64,000 nucleotides of DNA, from contig NZ_CP030034.1 of the NCBI RefSeq assembly GCF_006874625.1, positions 1,550,001 to 1,614,000 on the forward strand, in the 5' to 3' direction. Made by a program: the position numbers and the translations under genes. Origin of the DNA: Bdellovibrio sp. NC01. Its GTDB lineage: Bacteria; Bdellovibrionota; Bdellovibrionia; Bdellovibrionales; Bdellovibrionaceae. Positions 56,243 through 64,000 of the stretch are shown piece after piece (within the stretch, counting starts at the first letter, position 1; each line of letters opens with the position of its first letter). The notes under the pieces were generated by a model, which was given only the letters and a program-made list of their open reading frames with translations, did no database searches and was not told where the DNA came from.

Positions 56243-58315
56243 AAAAAACATATTTCTATTCTTGTATTCCTATTCACAATTGCAACGTCAGCGCAGGCGC
56301 AGATTCAACTGATGCAGTTGGATATTACTGAAAAATTGCCGTCGTCTGATATCACCGGACTTTCTGAAGAGGCCGCTAAGACTTTGCCGTTGTCGACAAA
56401 ACAAATTCCCGCTGCGGAATTGCAAGCGAAGCAAATTTATCATTTGTCTGATGTCACGAAAGTCGAAGCTTCAACGACTGACAGCTACAATGCCACGGGG
56501 TATTGGGACATGCTTTCGATTCGTGGTTACACGCTTGATAATCGCACGAATTATTTGCGCGAAGGACTGCCAATCACGGCAGAAACTTTCATTGCTTTAG
56601 ATAATAAAGAAAAAGTTGAAATCCTGAAAGGACTCGGCGGTATGCAGGCGGGGGCCAGCAGTCCTGGAGGATTAGTCAATTACGTCGTGAAAAGACCGAC
56701 GGGCAAAGCTTCACAGGCGATCACAACGGGTGTGAGTGACAGTGGTAATGCATTGATCGCGGCAGATTTTGAGTCTTCGCTGTCGCTTGCGCAAAATATT
56801 GATTACCGCATAAATCTCGCTCAGGAAAAATTAGATCCGCAGTTGAAAGACTCCAAAGGGGAGCGCTCCTTGGCTGCGATGGCAATGGATTGGCGTTTGC
56901 CGTCATCCTCACTTCTGGAAGTGGAAGCTGAGTGGTCTCGTCACTCGCAGCCCAGTCAGGCGGGTTTTAGTTTGTTGGGAAATAAAATTCCGTCAGTCCC
57001 TGATGTGAATTTAAATTTGAACAATCAGTCGTGGACTCAACCCGTGGTGTTTCAAGGTTTAACGGGCACTTTGAAATTTACGCAAGCTTTGGAAAATGAT
57101 TGGTCATGGTCGGTCATTGCCGGTGCGCAAAGTCTTGGAACCGATGATCGCTTGGCTTATCCCTTCGGTTGCTCGGCTGAGAATAATTACGATCGTTATT
57201 GTTCTGATGGCACCTACGATATGTATGATTATCGCAGCGAAAATGAAAGCCGCGAAACGCAAGCGTTGAAAGCTTCGGTGCAGGGACAGTTTGCAACAGC
57301 AGATATCGCTCACCAGATCAGTTTCGGTGTTGTCGGCAGTCACATGAAAGAACGCTATCAGAATCAGGCCTACAACTATGCAGGTGTTGGTAACGTCAAC
57401 GGCACGGGTGTAGGAATCGCAAATCCCGCGCAAAATGATCAAGCAACGAATCGTGATTCGGGAACAGCGGAAGTATTCGTCACGGACTCTGCGAAGTATG
57501 AAAACTGGCAGGCGTGGTTAGGCGCACGTGTAAGTTATATTGATCGCAGCAGTGTGCGCACGGATGGCTCGCGCTCGATTCATTACACGCAAACATTCCC
57601 ACTGCCATGGGTTGCGATCTCTTATGACTTCAAAAGTTTTATTGCTTACACCAGTTACGGGGAGGGTCTTGAATCTTTTGTGACTCCAAATAAGCCTGCG
57701 TATTCTCACCCGGGTGAATATTTAAGTGATGTGCGCAGTCGCCAATACGAAGTGGGAGTGAAGGGTGGCGAGTTGATGCAATGGTCGCTTGCGGCTTTTC
57801 AAATCACGCGTCCTATTGTTGAAGATAAAGAACCGAATTATGAAATTGATGGCGATGATGAACATCGCGGTCTTGAGGCAAGCACTTCGCTGAATTTAAG
57901 TCGTTGGCAAGTGGATGTTTCAGCGATGGCACTGCAAGCAACACGCAAGAACAGTGTTTTGAATACGGCTGCGAATGCGCACACGCCAGTAAACATTCCC
58001 GAAAACGCAGTTCGTGTGAACGTCGTTTATCAAGTACCTGATGTCAGTGGTCTAAGTCTAAATGCGCGTGTGATGCATGAAGGGAAGCGTGCGATTGTCG
58101 CTGATAACACTTTGATGTTGCCAGCGTGGACTCGCGGGGATGTGGGCTTTAGTTACGTAAGTAAATGGTTTGGCAAAAAGACGACGCTCAGTTTTGCGGT
58201 TGAAAATGTGACAGACAATTCCTACTGGCGAGAATCGCCAACGCAGTATGGGCACATTTATCTTTATCCTGGCGAATCGCGCAGCCTCAGTTTGTGGCTA
58301 AACGCGATTCTTTAG
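56240..58315 (+). CDS. TonB-dependent outer-membrane receptor, probably for thiamin compounds
   Basis: This is a 691-residue outer-membrane receptor. A signal peptide (cleaved near AQAQ) precedes a plug domain with LSIRGYTLDNRTNYLREGLP and EILKGLGGMQAGASSPGGLV. A beta-barrel follows, ending with the typical VENVTDNSYWRES and LYPGESRSLSLW. I saw no unambiguous TonB box. Its architecture resembles siderophore receptors, but control by a TPP riboswitch points to uptake of thiamin or its precursors. The ATG at 56240 lies in helix P1 of that riboswitch, so upstream in-frame starts inside the aptamer are rejected. Confidence 0.92.
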   Translation: MKKHISILVFLFTIATSAQAQIQLMQLDITEKLPSSDITGLSEEAAKTLPLSTKQIPAAELQAKQIYHLSDVTKVEASTTDSYNATGYWDMLSIRGYTLDNRTNYLREGLPITAETFIALDNKEKVEILKGLGGMQAGASSPGGLVNYVVKRPTGKASQAITTGVSDSGNALIAADFESSLSLAQNIDYRINLAQEKLDPQLKDSKGERSLAAMAMDWRLPSSSLLEVEAEWSRHSQPSQAGFSLLGNKIPSVPDVNLNLNNQSWTQPVVFQGLTGTLKFTQALENDWSWSVIAGAQSLGTDDRLAYPFGCSAENNYDRYCSDGTYDMYDYRSENESRETQALKASVQGQFATADIAHQISFGVVGSHMKERYQNQAYNYAGVGNVNGTGVGIANPAQNDQATNRDSGTAEVFVTDSAKYENWQAWLGARVSYIDRSSVRTDGSRSIHYTQTFPLPWVAISYDFKSFIAYTSYGEGLESFVTPNKPAYSHPGEYLSDVRSRQYEVGVKGGELMQWSLAAFQITRPIVEDKEPNYEIDGDDEHRGLEASTSLNLSRWQVDVSAMALQATRKNSVLNTAANAHTPVNIPENAVRVNVVYQVPDVSGLSLNARVMHEGKRAIVADNTLMLPAWTRGDVGFSYVSKWFGKKTTLSFAVENVTDNSYWRESPTQYGHIYLYPGESRSLSLWLNAIL

Positions 58316-58330
58316 GAGAGCTGTCGTCAT

Positions 58331-58603
58331 TTAATAGTCAGTGTGCGGACCTTTTACATTTTCATCTTTCGTATTGCCCACAGGTTTTGCCGCAGGAACT
58401 TCATCATGATCATAAGTCGTACGAGCCGTACGTTTTTGATTTTGTTTTTTATTATAGGTACCGTGATAGTCGCGGTCGCTCGGATGTAAGTTTGTGTCTG
58501 ACATCGGCGCATTGGGTGAGGGTTGTCCTCTTCCTGAATCCGTTGCTGCGAATGAAATTTGTGTTAATACAAGGCTTGCCAAAGCCATGATGAATGTTTT
58601 CAT
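58331..58603 (-). CDS. Small exported hypothetical protein, 90 aa
   Basis: This is an exported protein with a signal peptide ending near SFAAT. The mature part of about 70 residues is hydrophilic, with Asp/His/Lys/Asn-rich and probably disordered sequence (HPSDRDYHGTYNKKQNQKRT). A GGAGG-type ribosome site precedes its ATG. It converges on the TonB receptor gene with a 15-bp gap. No family is recognised. The 252-bp stretch beyond it to the next gene holds nothing I can name. Confidence 0.65.
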   Translation of the reverse strand: MKTFIMALASLVLTQISFAATDSGRGQPSPNAPMSDTNLHPSDRDYHGTYNKKQNQKRTARTTYDHDEVPAAKPVGNTKDENVKGPHTDY

Positions 58604-58855
58604 AGGGCCTCCTACGTCAGCTTTTCACAGCAAATGCGGGGCCCGTTGTATCGCAAATAAATCCATCAAGAATTGGCAAAAAGCCCCAATGTGAACAATG
58701 AAGTGGAACTCTGGCACGTCTGATTGAGTGGATTTTATTTATCAATTGTTAAATCGCACGGAAAAATTTCAGAGCGGCATTTCTAAACCTCAAAATAACA
58801 GGACATTTCCTGGGAATCAGGCTAGATCGAGCCATCAAATAGAAAAGGAAATAAT

Positions 58856-59260
58856 ATGAAGTCATTGGTACTTGTATTCGTGATGCTTACTTCTGCTGTC
58901 TCTTTCGCTGAAGAAAGAGTTTTTGATTGCACAGCAATTCAACTTTCTCGTGGTTTGCAACGCCCTGAAGATACGAACATCGAAAAAAATCCAAACGTAA
59001 TCTTCCGCCAAGGTTTGAAACAATGGTCTTTGCAAGTTGGCGATCTTTACTTGAGCACAATCGACAAAGATGCTCCCGCTCTTGAAATGAAATCTGCAGC
59101 AGCGAACAAATACAGCGTTCGTTATGATTTCTGGGTTGATGCTTCTTATGAATATGAATTCGTAGTTAGCGTAAAAGACCACACTGCAAACTTGTACTGG
59201 TGGGGTTTGGGCGAACAAACATTGGTTGGTAAATTCCAATGTGAAGTGATCGAACAATAG
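58856..59260 (+). CDS. Exported hypothetical protein, 134 aa
   Basis: This is an exported protein with a signal peptide ending near SFAEE and one disulphide-capable Cys pair (FDC near the start and FQCEV near the end). The middle is beta-rich with aromatic residues (YSVRYDFWVDASYEYEFVVS). I do not recognise the family. AAAGGAAA sits before the ATG. It is monocistronic and followed by a clear terminator. Confidence 0.75.
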   Translation: MKSLVLVFVMLTSAVSFAEERVFDCTAIQLSRGLQRPEDTNIEKNPNVIFRQGLKQWSLQVGDLYLSTIDKDAPALEMKSAAANKYSVRYDFWVDASYEYEFVVSVKDHTANLYWWGLGEQTLVGKFQCEVIEQ

Positions 59261-59287
59261 TTCTCACTTGCAATGAGCAATATGAGG

Positions 59288-59317
59288 AAAGCCTCTGGTA
59301 AACCCAGGGGCTTTTTT
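59288..59317 (+). terminator. Intrinsic terminator
   Basis: AAAGCCTCTGG (59288-59298) and CCAGGGGCTTT (59304-59314) pair with one G-U, followed by further T residues. It ends the transcript of the exported-protein gene at 58856. Confidence 0.9.
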
Positions 59318-59419
59318 GTTTTTGATTAACATAATTTCGTCAAGATGCTTATAGCTTAGGCGAATTCTCCATCCTCTTAAAAATGTAATGCTAAATATGA
59401 TTTGTTTAGCTGCTCTGTA

Positions 59420-59434
59420 ATGGAGTGTCTCCAT
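59420..59434. promoter_or_regulatory. Palindrome upstream of the XRE regulator (candidate operator)
   Basis: ATGGAG-TGT-CTCCAT is a perfect 6-bp inverted repeat with a 3-bp spacer, 46 bp before the XRE gene start. A second half-site ATGGAG at 59467-59472 overlaps that gene's Shine-Dalgarno. This arrangement is compatible with autoregulation. Confidence 0.4.
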
Positions 59435-59480
59435 AAAGTGACCGAAGAAGAATAAGAAGACGTCAAATGGAGTTGTTGGA

Positions 59481-59768
59481 ATGGGACTTGGAAAATTAGC
59501 TCACTTCCTAAGAGAAAAAAGAGTTAGCGTTAAGATGACTCAAGCCGAGGTTGCAGAAGTGTTAGGATATGCTTCGCCGCAATTCGTATCGAACTGGGAA
59601 AGAGGTCTTTCCTATCCGCCAATTGAGACGCTCAAAGAATTAACCAAAATCTATCGCGCCGATGTGCATGAAGTGTTTGAGATATTATTGAAAGCTTCCA
59701 TGGAAGATCTTGAACGCGATCTGCGGGCCAAGTTTTTTAACGACAAAAAATCGCGCCGCTCGAAATAG
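59481..59768 (+). CDS. XRE-family helix-turn-helix regulator
   Basis: This is a 95-residue DNA-binding protein. The HTH region MTQAEVAEVLGYASPQFVSN plus WERGLSYPPIETLKELTKIY at about residues 19-58 is canonical for the Cro/XRE class. The C-terminal tail is basic (NDKKSRRSK). It is not next to a toxin gene, so a toxin-antitoxin role is unlikely. It may control itself through the palindrome upstream. The ammonium transporter gene follows 95 bp later, and a link between them is not shown by the sequence. Confidence 0.9.
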   Translation: MGLGKLAHFLREKRVSVKMTQAEVAEVLGYASPQFVSNWERGLSYPPIETLKELTKIYRADVHEVFEILLKASMEDLERDLRAKFFNDKKSRRSK

Positions 59769-59863
59769 AATAAACATTCCAAACTTGTTTGTTTTCATAA
59801 TCACGCAAAAGCCATTGTCTGCGTTTATGTCATCGCTTGAGAATTTCTGACAGCGAGGGATTT

Positions 59864-61057
59864 ATGGCGACATTTTCTGCAGGGGATACGGCGTGGTTGT
59901 TGGTGGCTTCAGGATTGGTGTTGTTGATGACACCGGGGCTTGCCTTGTTTTACGGAGGCATGGTCAGTAAACGCAATATGCTATCGACCATGTTTCAAAG
60001 TTTTATCTCGATGGCGTTGATCAGTGTGTTGTGGGTGCTTGTTGGTTTCAGTCTTGCTTTTGGAAACAGTCTTGGCTTCGTCGGCAATCCTTTAACTTAT
60101 TTAGGTTTTGCGAATGTCGGTTATGACGTGAATCCCGCGTTTGCAACGACCATTCCGTTTGCGTTGTTTGCACTTTTTCAAATGAAGTTTGCGATTATCA
60201 CTCCGGCGTTGATCACGGGGGCTTTTTCAGAACGCATTCGTTTTAAAGCGTATTTGTATTTCGCGGTGTTTTTCTGTTTATTCATTTACTGTCCCATCGC
60301 GCATTGGACGTGGCATCCTGAGGGTTTTTTAAGAAAATGGGGAGTGCTGGATTTTGCCGGTGGAACTGTGGTGCATATCACGGCGGGTGTTGCCGCTCTT
60401 GCAAGTGCGCTTTTATTAAAACGCAAAAGTGAAAATGAACACAATCCCAGTCAGATTCCATTCGTGCTGACAGGGACGGGGCTCCTGTGGTTTGGGTGGT
60501 TTGGATTTAACGGTGGCTCGTCTTTAGCGGCCAATGGGCAAGCGGTGCAAGCGTTCTTAACAACGAACACGGCCTCGGCCGCTGCGATGTTAACTTGGGT
60601 CTTTCTTGATTGGCATTACCGCGGAAAACCGTCAGCGATGGGCGCTTGCATTGGCTCGGTCGTGGGTTTAGTCGCGATCACTCCTGCGGCGGGATACGTG
60701 TCAGTGATTTCAAGCTTAGCAATTGGTGTGATTGCACCTGTGGTCAGTTATTATGTCGTTCGCTGGCGCACACGCACAAACATTGATGACACTTTAGATG
60801 TGTTCCCATGTCATGGCGTGGGTGGCATGGTCGGAATGTTATTAACGGCTGTTTTCGCGCAAGAGGGTGGCGTTATCACGGGCTCGTGGAAACTTTTAGG
60901 AATGCACGTTTTAGCTTTGGGAATTGTTACGGTTTACACGTTTGTTGTGACGTCGGCGGGAATTTGGCTCATCAAAAGATTTACAGAGCCAGAAATCAGT
61001 CGCGAGGTCGCAGACCTCGGACTGGATCTTCATCAGCACGGTGAACGTGCTTATTGA
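59864..61057 (+). CDS. amt: Ammonium transporter (Amt family)
   Basis: Amt proteins conduct ammonium across the inner membrane as trimers. The 397-residue protein has about 11 helices. Signatures include TPGLALFYGGMVSKRNMLST in the first helices, the periplasmic gate region, the pore His in DFAGGTVVHITAGVAAL, LWFGWFGFNGGSSLA and the second pore His in CHGVGGMVGML. The ATG at 59864 has GCGAGGGA upstream. No glnK/PII gene is adjacent, although the two usually form a pair. Its stop directly abuts that of the convergent gene. Confidence 0.96.
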   Translation: MATFSAGDTAWLLVASGLVLLMTPGLALFYGGMVSKRNMLSTMFQSFISMALISVLWVLVGFSLAFGNSLGFVGNPLTYLGFANVGYDVNPAFATTIPFALFALFQMKFAIITPALITGAFSERIRFKAYLYFAVFFCLFIYCPIAHWTWHPEGFLRKWGVLDFAGGTVVHITAGVAALASALLLKRKSENEHNPSQIPFVLTGTGLLWFGWFGFNGGSSLAANGQAVQAFLTTNTASAAAMLTWVFLDWHYRGKPSAMGACIGSVVGLVAITPAAGYVSVISSLAIGVIAPVVSYYVVRWRTRTNIDDTLDVFPCHGVGGMVGMLLTAVFAQEGGVITGSWKLLGMHVLALGIVTVYTFVVTSAGIWLIKRFTEPEISREVADLGLDLHQHGERAY

Positions 61058-61579
61058 TTAGTGGCGGATCACTTCAGGAGAAGCCTCTTTGGCTAGTTCA
61101 TTGAGGCAATCCACGAAGAATTTGCAGATGATGAACAAATGAATTTGTTCGTTAGCATCCAATGATGGTTCCAACTCTGGAGACATGAAGAGTTCTTCCA
61201 ACATGTAGTTCAAGATTTCCGGTTGTCCGTCGCCAGAAGATTCTTTGTCTTGAAGCTCAACGATCATATCGTCGTTGATGTTCATGAATTTTTCGAACTC
61301 AGCTTCGGATTTCTCAAAACGTTGTACAACTTCATCTTCTGTCATTGCACGCATTGCTTTGTATTTGTCTTCGAAAGATTTATTTAAGATCAAAGCCATC
61401 ATGAAGCCAAGGTCTTGTGCTGACTCGCTCATGTCTTCGATGAACTCCATAAAGAAGTTTGAAAGATCAGGTTGAACGTCAAATAGATGTTCTGATGCCT
61501 TTTCGAGGTCTGCCTCTTCCGTGATACTGCAGATCTTGTCGATCGAATCTTGAACAATTTGAAAAGGGATTTTTTCCAT
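61058..61579 (-). CDS. Hypothetical acidic helical protein, 173 aa
   Basis: This is a 173-residue cytoplasmic protein with no signal peptide, strongly acidic and almost all alpha-helical (ITEEADLEKASEHLFDVQPD; FMMALILNKSFEDKYKAMRA). I do not recognise the family. A good GGAAGAT-type ribosome site lies before the ATG. It converges on amt with no gap between the stops and is divergent from the fatty acid isomerase gene. No function is proposed. Confidence 0.75.
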   Translation of the reverse strand: MEKIPFQIVQDSIDKICSITEEADLEKASEHLFDVQPDLSNFFMEFIEDMSESAQDLGFMMALILNKSFEDKYKAMRAMTEDEVVQRFEKSEAEFEKFMNINDDMIVELQDKESSGDGQPEILNYMLEELFMSPELEPSLDANEQIHLFIICKFFVDCLNELAKEASPEVIRH

Positions 61580-61635
61580 GATCTTCCTCGGCTTTGTGTT
61601 TACTATTGGCAGAGAATACAGGGGAGTCGGAAGCG

Positions 61636-63966
61636 ATGCAATTTATTAAGATGTTGTTATTCTGTTTTATTTCACTTGTGATGACGGGCGTCTCAGTCGC
61701 GTCAACAACGGAAAGCGATCTCTACGCCCACAAAATTCAACCGTTATTTGATAACCGTTGTGTGGCTTGCCACAGCTGCTTCAATGCTCCCTGCCAATTG
61801 AATTTGCAGAACTACGATGCCTTTGTTCGCGGCGCCAATAAGCTGAATGTCTACAACGGTTCACGCACAAAAGCGGTTGAACCAACCCGAATTTGGGTCG
61901 ACGCACAAACGACAGAAGAGTGGAGAAAAAAGGATTTCTTTACCGTCCACACCTCACAAAATCCTGACGAAAATCTTTTCTTCCGCATGGTGCATTTGCG
62001 TGTGAACCAACCGACGGCAAAGATCACAAAGCAAGTTCATGAGTCCGAAGTATGTTCCAATAGCATCGCCACCGAAAAAGCGAGCGAGACGGCGCAGCCA
62101 GAACTTGGGATGCCGTATGGTTTGCCACCTTTGAAAGCGGAAGAGTTGGCAACGCTAAAAGAATGGATCGAAAAAGGCGCGCCGGGGCCTTCGACAGAAA
62201 TGAACAAAAAGTTTCATGAGCTTTCTTCGGAAAGCTTGAAGCAAGTGCGTGAGTGGGAAGTTTTCTTTAATGGCGACGACAAACGTCAGAAGTTGGTCAG
62301 TCGCTATTTGTATGAACATTTATTTTTAGCGCACATTCATTTTAAAGGTGGAACTGCACATGAGTTCTTCCGTCTGATTCGTTCAACTAGCGCCTGCGAA
62401 AAAGGTCCTAAAGAAATCGCAACGCGTAGACCGAATGATGATCCAGGGACAGAAAAGTTTTTCTATTGTTTAGTGAAGTTCCCAGGAACCGTGGTGATGA
62501 AAACACATTTGCCTTATGAGTTCAGTCCCACCAAACTTCAACGCTACAAAGAATTATTCTTAAGCGGTGATTGGAAAGTGACGGAGCTTCCGACTTATAA
62601 ATCAGCAGTTGCGGAAAATCCGTTCATTGCTTTTAAAGATATTCCGGTGAAAGCGCGTTATCAGTTCTTGCTCGATGATGCGCAGTACGAAGTTGCGACT
62701 TTCATCAAAGGTCCCGTTTGTAACGGCAGCATGGCAGTGAATTCCATCCAAGAACAATTCTATGTGTTCTTCTTGGCTCCTGAATCTGACAATATGGTGC
62801 TGAATAAAGAATATGCCGATCGCGCCAAAGATCTTCTGATTTTACCAGGCATGTATGGTAGCGACGTGGGGCTGATTAATACGCCCGGGTTTTTAACCAA
62901 AGTCATTGATTACCGTGAAAGCTATCGCAAACTGCGCTCTCAAGAATTGGCGAAGCTTCATCCTGGTGGTTATACATTGAAAGATATATGGGATGGCGAA
63001 CAAACGAATAACAACGCGGTTCTAACAGTTTTCCGTCATGATCAAAATGCCGTTGTTCTTAAAGGAGCCATCGGTGACCTTTCCAAAACAGCGTTTGTTT
63101 TGGATTATCCCTTGTTTGAGCGTTTGGTTTACAATTTAGTTGTGAACTTCGATGTGTTCGGTAACGTCAGTCACCAACTGATGACTCGTATTTATATGGA
63201 TATGATTCGTATGGAAGCAGAAGAGTTGTTCTTAACATTCTTGCCTCCCGAAGCACGCCTGGCTTATCGTCGCTCGTGGTACGACGGCATCTTAGCGTCA
63301 GCAAAAATGAATTACATTTTTCCGACAGTGGGAAGCAAAGAGCCGACTGGCATTCGCTTTACAGAGTCGCAAAAAACCAAAAAACAACTCGTCGAAAAGA
63401 TTTTGTTTTATCGTCTTAACGAAAAAGTGCGCGGTCCACTGGACGCTTTAAATTGGAAAAAGATCGATGTCCCTGAAAACTTACAGAAGCATTTTAAAAC
63501 TCACGGCTATGAAAGTGAGTTTAGAAAAGTGGCTTCTATCGCGGCGGGAAGTAAAACTCCTTTTGCGCGTTACTTCCCAGATATTGCTTACGTCATGGTG
63601 AAAAACCGCACAGGATTAACGACTGTGTTCACATTGATTCACAATAAAGAGCATGAAAACATCTCGTGGATCACAGGTGAATCTTTACGTATGGCACCAG
63701 CAGAAGATACTCTGACTTTCAAAGAGGGTTATTGGGGCTCATATCCCAATATGATTTTCTCAGTGAAAGAGGCTGAGCTTAAGAAGTTCACAGATAAAAT
63801 TCATGCCATTAAGTCAGATAGTGATTATCAGGCGCTGGTCGATGGATTCGGTATTCGCCGTCAAAATGCGGAGTTTTGGAATTACTACGATGAGCTTACT
63901 CAAATCTATAAGCAGACGTCGCCGATTGAAGCGGGCTATTTGGATTTAACCCGTTACGATCTTTAA
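61636..63966 (+). CDS. cti: Fatty acid cis/trans isomerase (periplasmic, haem c)
   Basis: Cti converts cis to trans double bonds in membrane phospholipid fatty acids, stiffening the membrane under stress. The ATG at 61636 (776 aa) begins a signal peptide (cleavage near SVAST). It is followed by the haem c site CVACH inside KIQPLFDNRCVACHSCFNAP and the family block CQLNLQNYDAFVRGANK. Length and the remaining conserved blocks fit known Cti proteins. Haem attachment would need the CcsBA system encoded in this window. The last 34 bp of the window after its stop show no feature. Confidence 0.92.
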   Translation: MQFIKMLLFCFISLVMTGVSVASTTESDLYAHKIQPLFDNRCVACHSCFNAPCQLNLQNYDAFVRGANKLNVYNGSRTKAVEPTRIWVDAQTTEEWRKKDFFTVHTSQNPDENLFFRMVHLRVNQPTAKITKQVHESEVCSNSIATEKASETAQPELGMPYGLPPLKAEELATLKEWIEKGAPGPSTEMNKKFHELSSESLKQVREWEVFFNGDDKRQKLVSRYLYEHLFLAHIHFKGGTAHEFFRLIRSTSACEKGPKEIATRRPNDDPGTEKFFYCLVKFPGTVVMKTHLPYEFSPTKLQRYKELFLSGDWKVTELPTYKSAVAENPFIAFKDIPVKARYQFLLDDAQYEVATFIKGPVCNGSMAVNSIQEQFYVFFLAPESDNMVLNKEYADRAKDLLILPGMYGSDVGLINTPGFLTKVIDYRESYRKLRSQELAKLHPGGYTLKDIWDGEQTNNNAVLTVFRHDQNAVVLKGAIGDLSKTAFVLDYPLFERLVYNLVVNFDVFGNVSHQLMTRIYMDMIRMEAEELFLTFLPPEARLAYRRSWYDGILASAKMNYIFPTVGSKEPTGIRFTESQKTKKQLVEKILFYRLNEKVRGPLDALNWKKIDVPENLQKHFKTHGYESEFRKVASIAAGSKTPFARYFPDIAYVMVKNRTGLTTVFTLIHNKEHENISWITGESLRMAPAEDTLTFKEGYWGSYPNMIFSVKEAELKKFTDKIHAIKSDSDYQALVDGFGIRRQNAEFWNYYDELTQIYKQTSPIEAGYLDLTRYDL

Positions 63967-64000
63967 ACTTCAGACGGGAAGGAGAAGCCTTTGTCTTCTT

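Overview
The window looks like chromosomal DNA from a Bdellovibrio-like predatory bacterium (phylum Bdellovibrionota). This is an inference from gene content: a type II secretion operon, a very large tail-fibre-like surface protein of the kind these predators encode, an alternative complex III respiratory operon beside a CcsBA-type cytochrome c maturation system, a mevalonate operon, and a DUF2844/DUF3443 pair. I could not run a similarity search, so the species is not assigned. Coding density is high, the longest gap is just under 300 bp, and I saw no tRNA, rRNA, CRISPR array, insertion sequence or prophage.

Layout. 1-4.9 kb (minus): gspC-gspD-gspE of a type II secretion system, cut by the left edge. 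5-11 kb: an unknown protein, a chemoreceptor, a secreted trypsin-like protease, an acyltransferase-like protein next to a PduO-type cobalamin adenosyltransferase, and an N-formylglutamate amidohydrolase-like protein. 11-21.7 kb (plus): ccsB/ccsA for haem attachment, then a six-gene alternative complex III operon (actABCDEF) with a clear terminator. 21.9-25.9 kb: a secreted protein with three near-identical four-cysteine repeats, translationally overlapped with an Omp85-like barrel; a second outer-membrane protein; a small Lys/Ala-rich exported protein; and a PilZ protein.

26-38.9 kb: thrS and infC (infC opens with the rare ATT start), then about 9.6 kb of accessory genes separating infC from rpmI-rplT. 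These include a 2-hydroxyacid dehydrogenase, a Gdx/SugE exporter, an esterase, a 1335-residue fibre with a C1q/TNF-like tip, and a DUF2844 plus pepsin-like DUF3443 pair. 38.9-44 kb: a tightly overlapped mevalonate operon (type 2 IPP isomerase, HMG-CoA reductase, putative phosphomevalonate kinase, diphosphomevalonate decarboxylase, mevalonate kinase). 44-50.7 kb: an ABC transporter, an OlsB-like acyltransferase, AlkD, a TrmH-type methyltransferase, a TPR/winged-helix regulator and RsmG. 50.8-55.4 kb: pheS-pheT-ihfA-merR.

55.4-64 kb: a large palindromic element, small secreted proteins, a TonB-dependent receptor whose start codon lies in the closing helix of a TPP riboswitch, an XRE regulator, an ammonium transporter and a haem-containing fatty acid cis/trans isomerase.

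The observations I rate highest are the Cys-repeat/Omp85 pair, the TPP riboswitch that pairs directly with the AUG, the fibre with a C1q-like tip, the pepsin-like DUF3443 protein, and a repeat shared between the inside of pheT and the pheT-ihfA spacer. All functional statements are predictions from sequence motifs and context.
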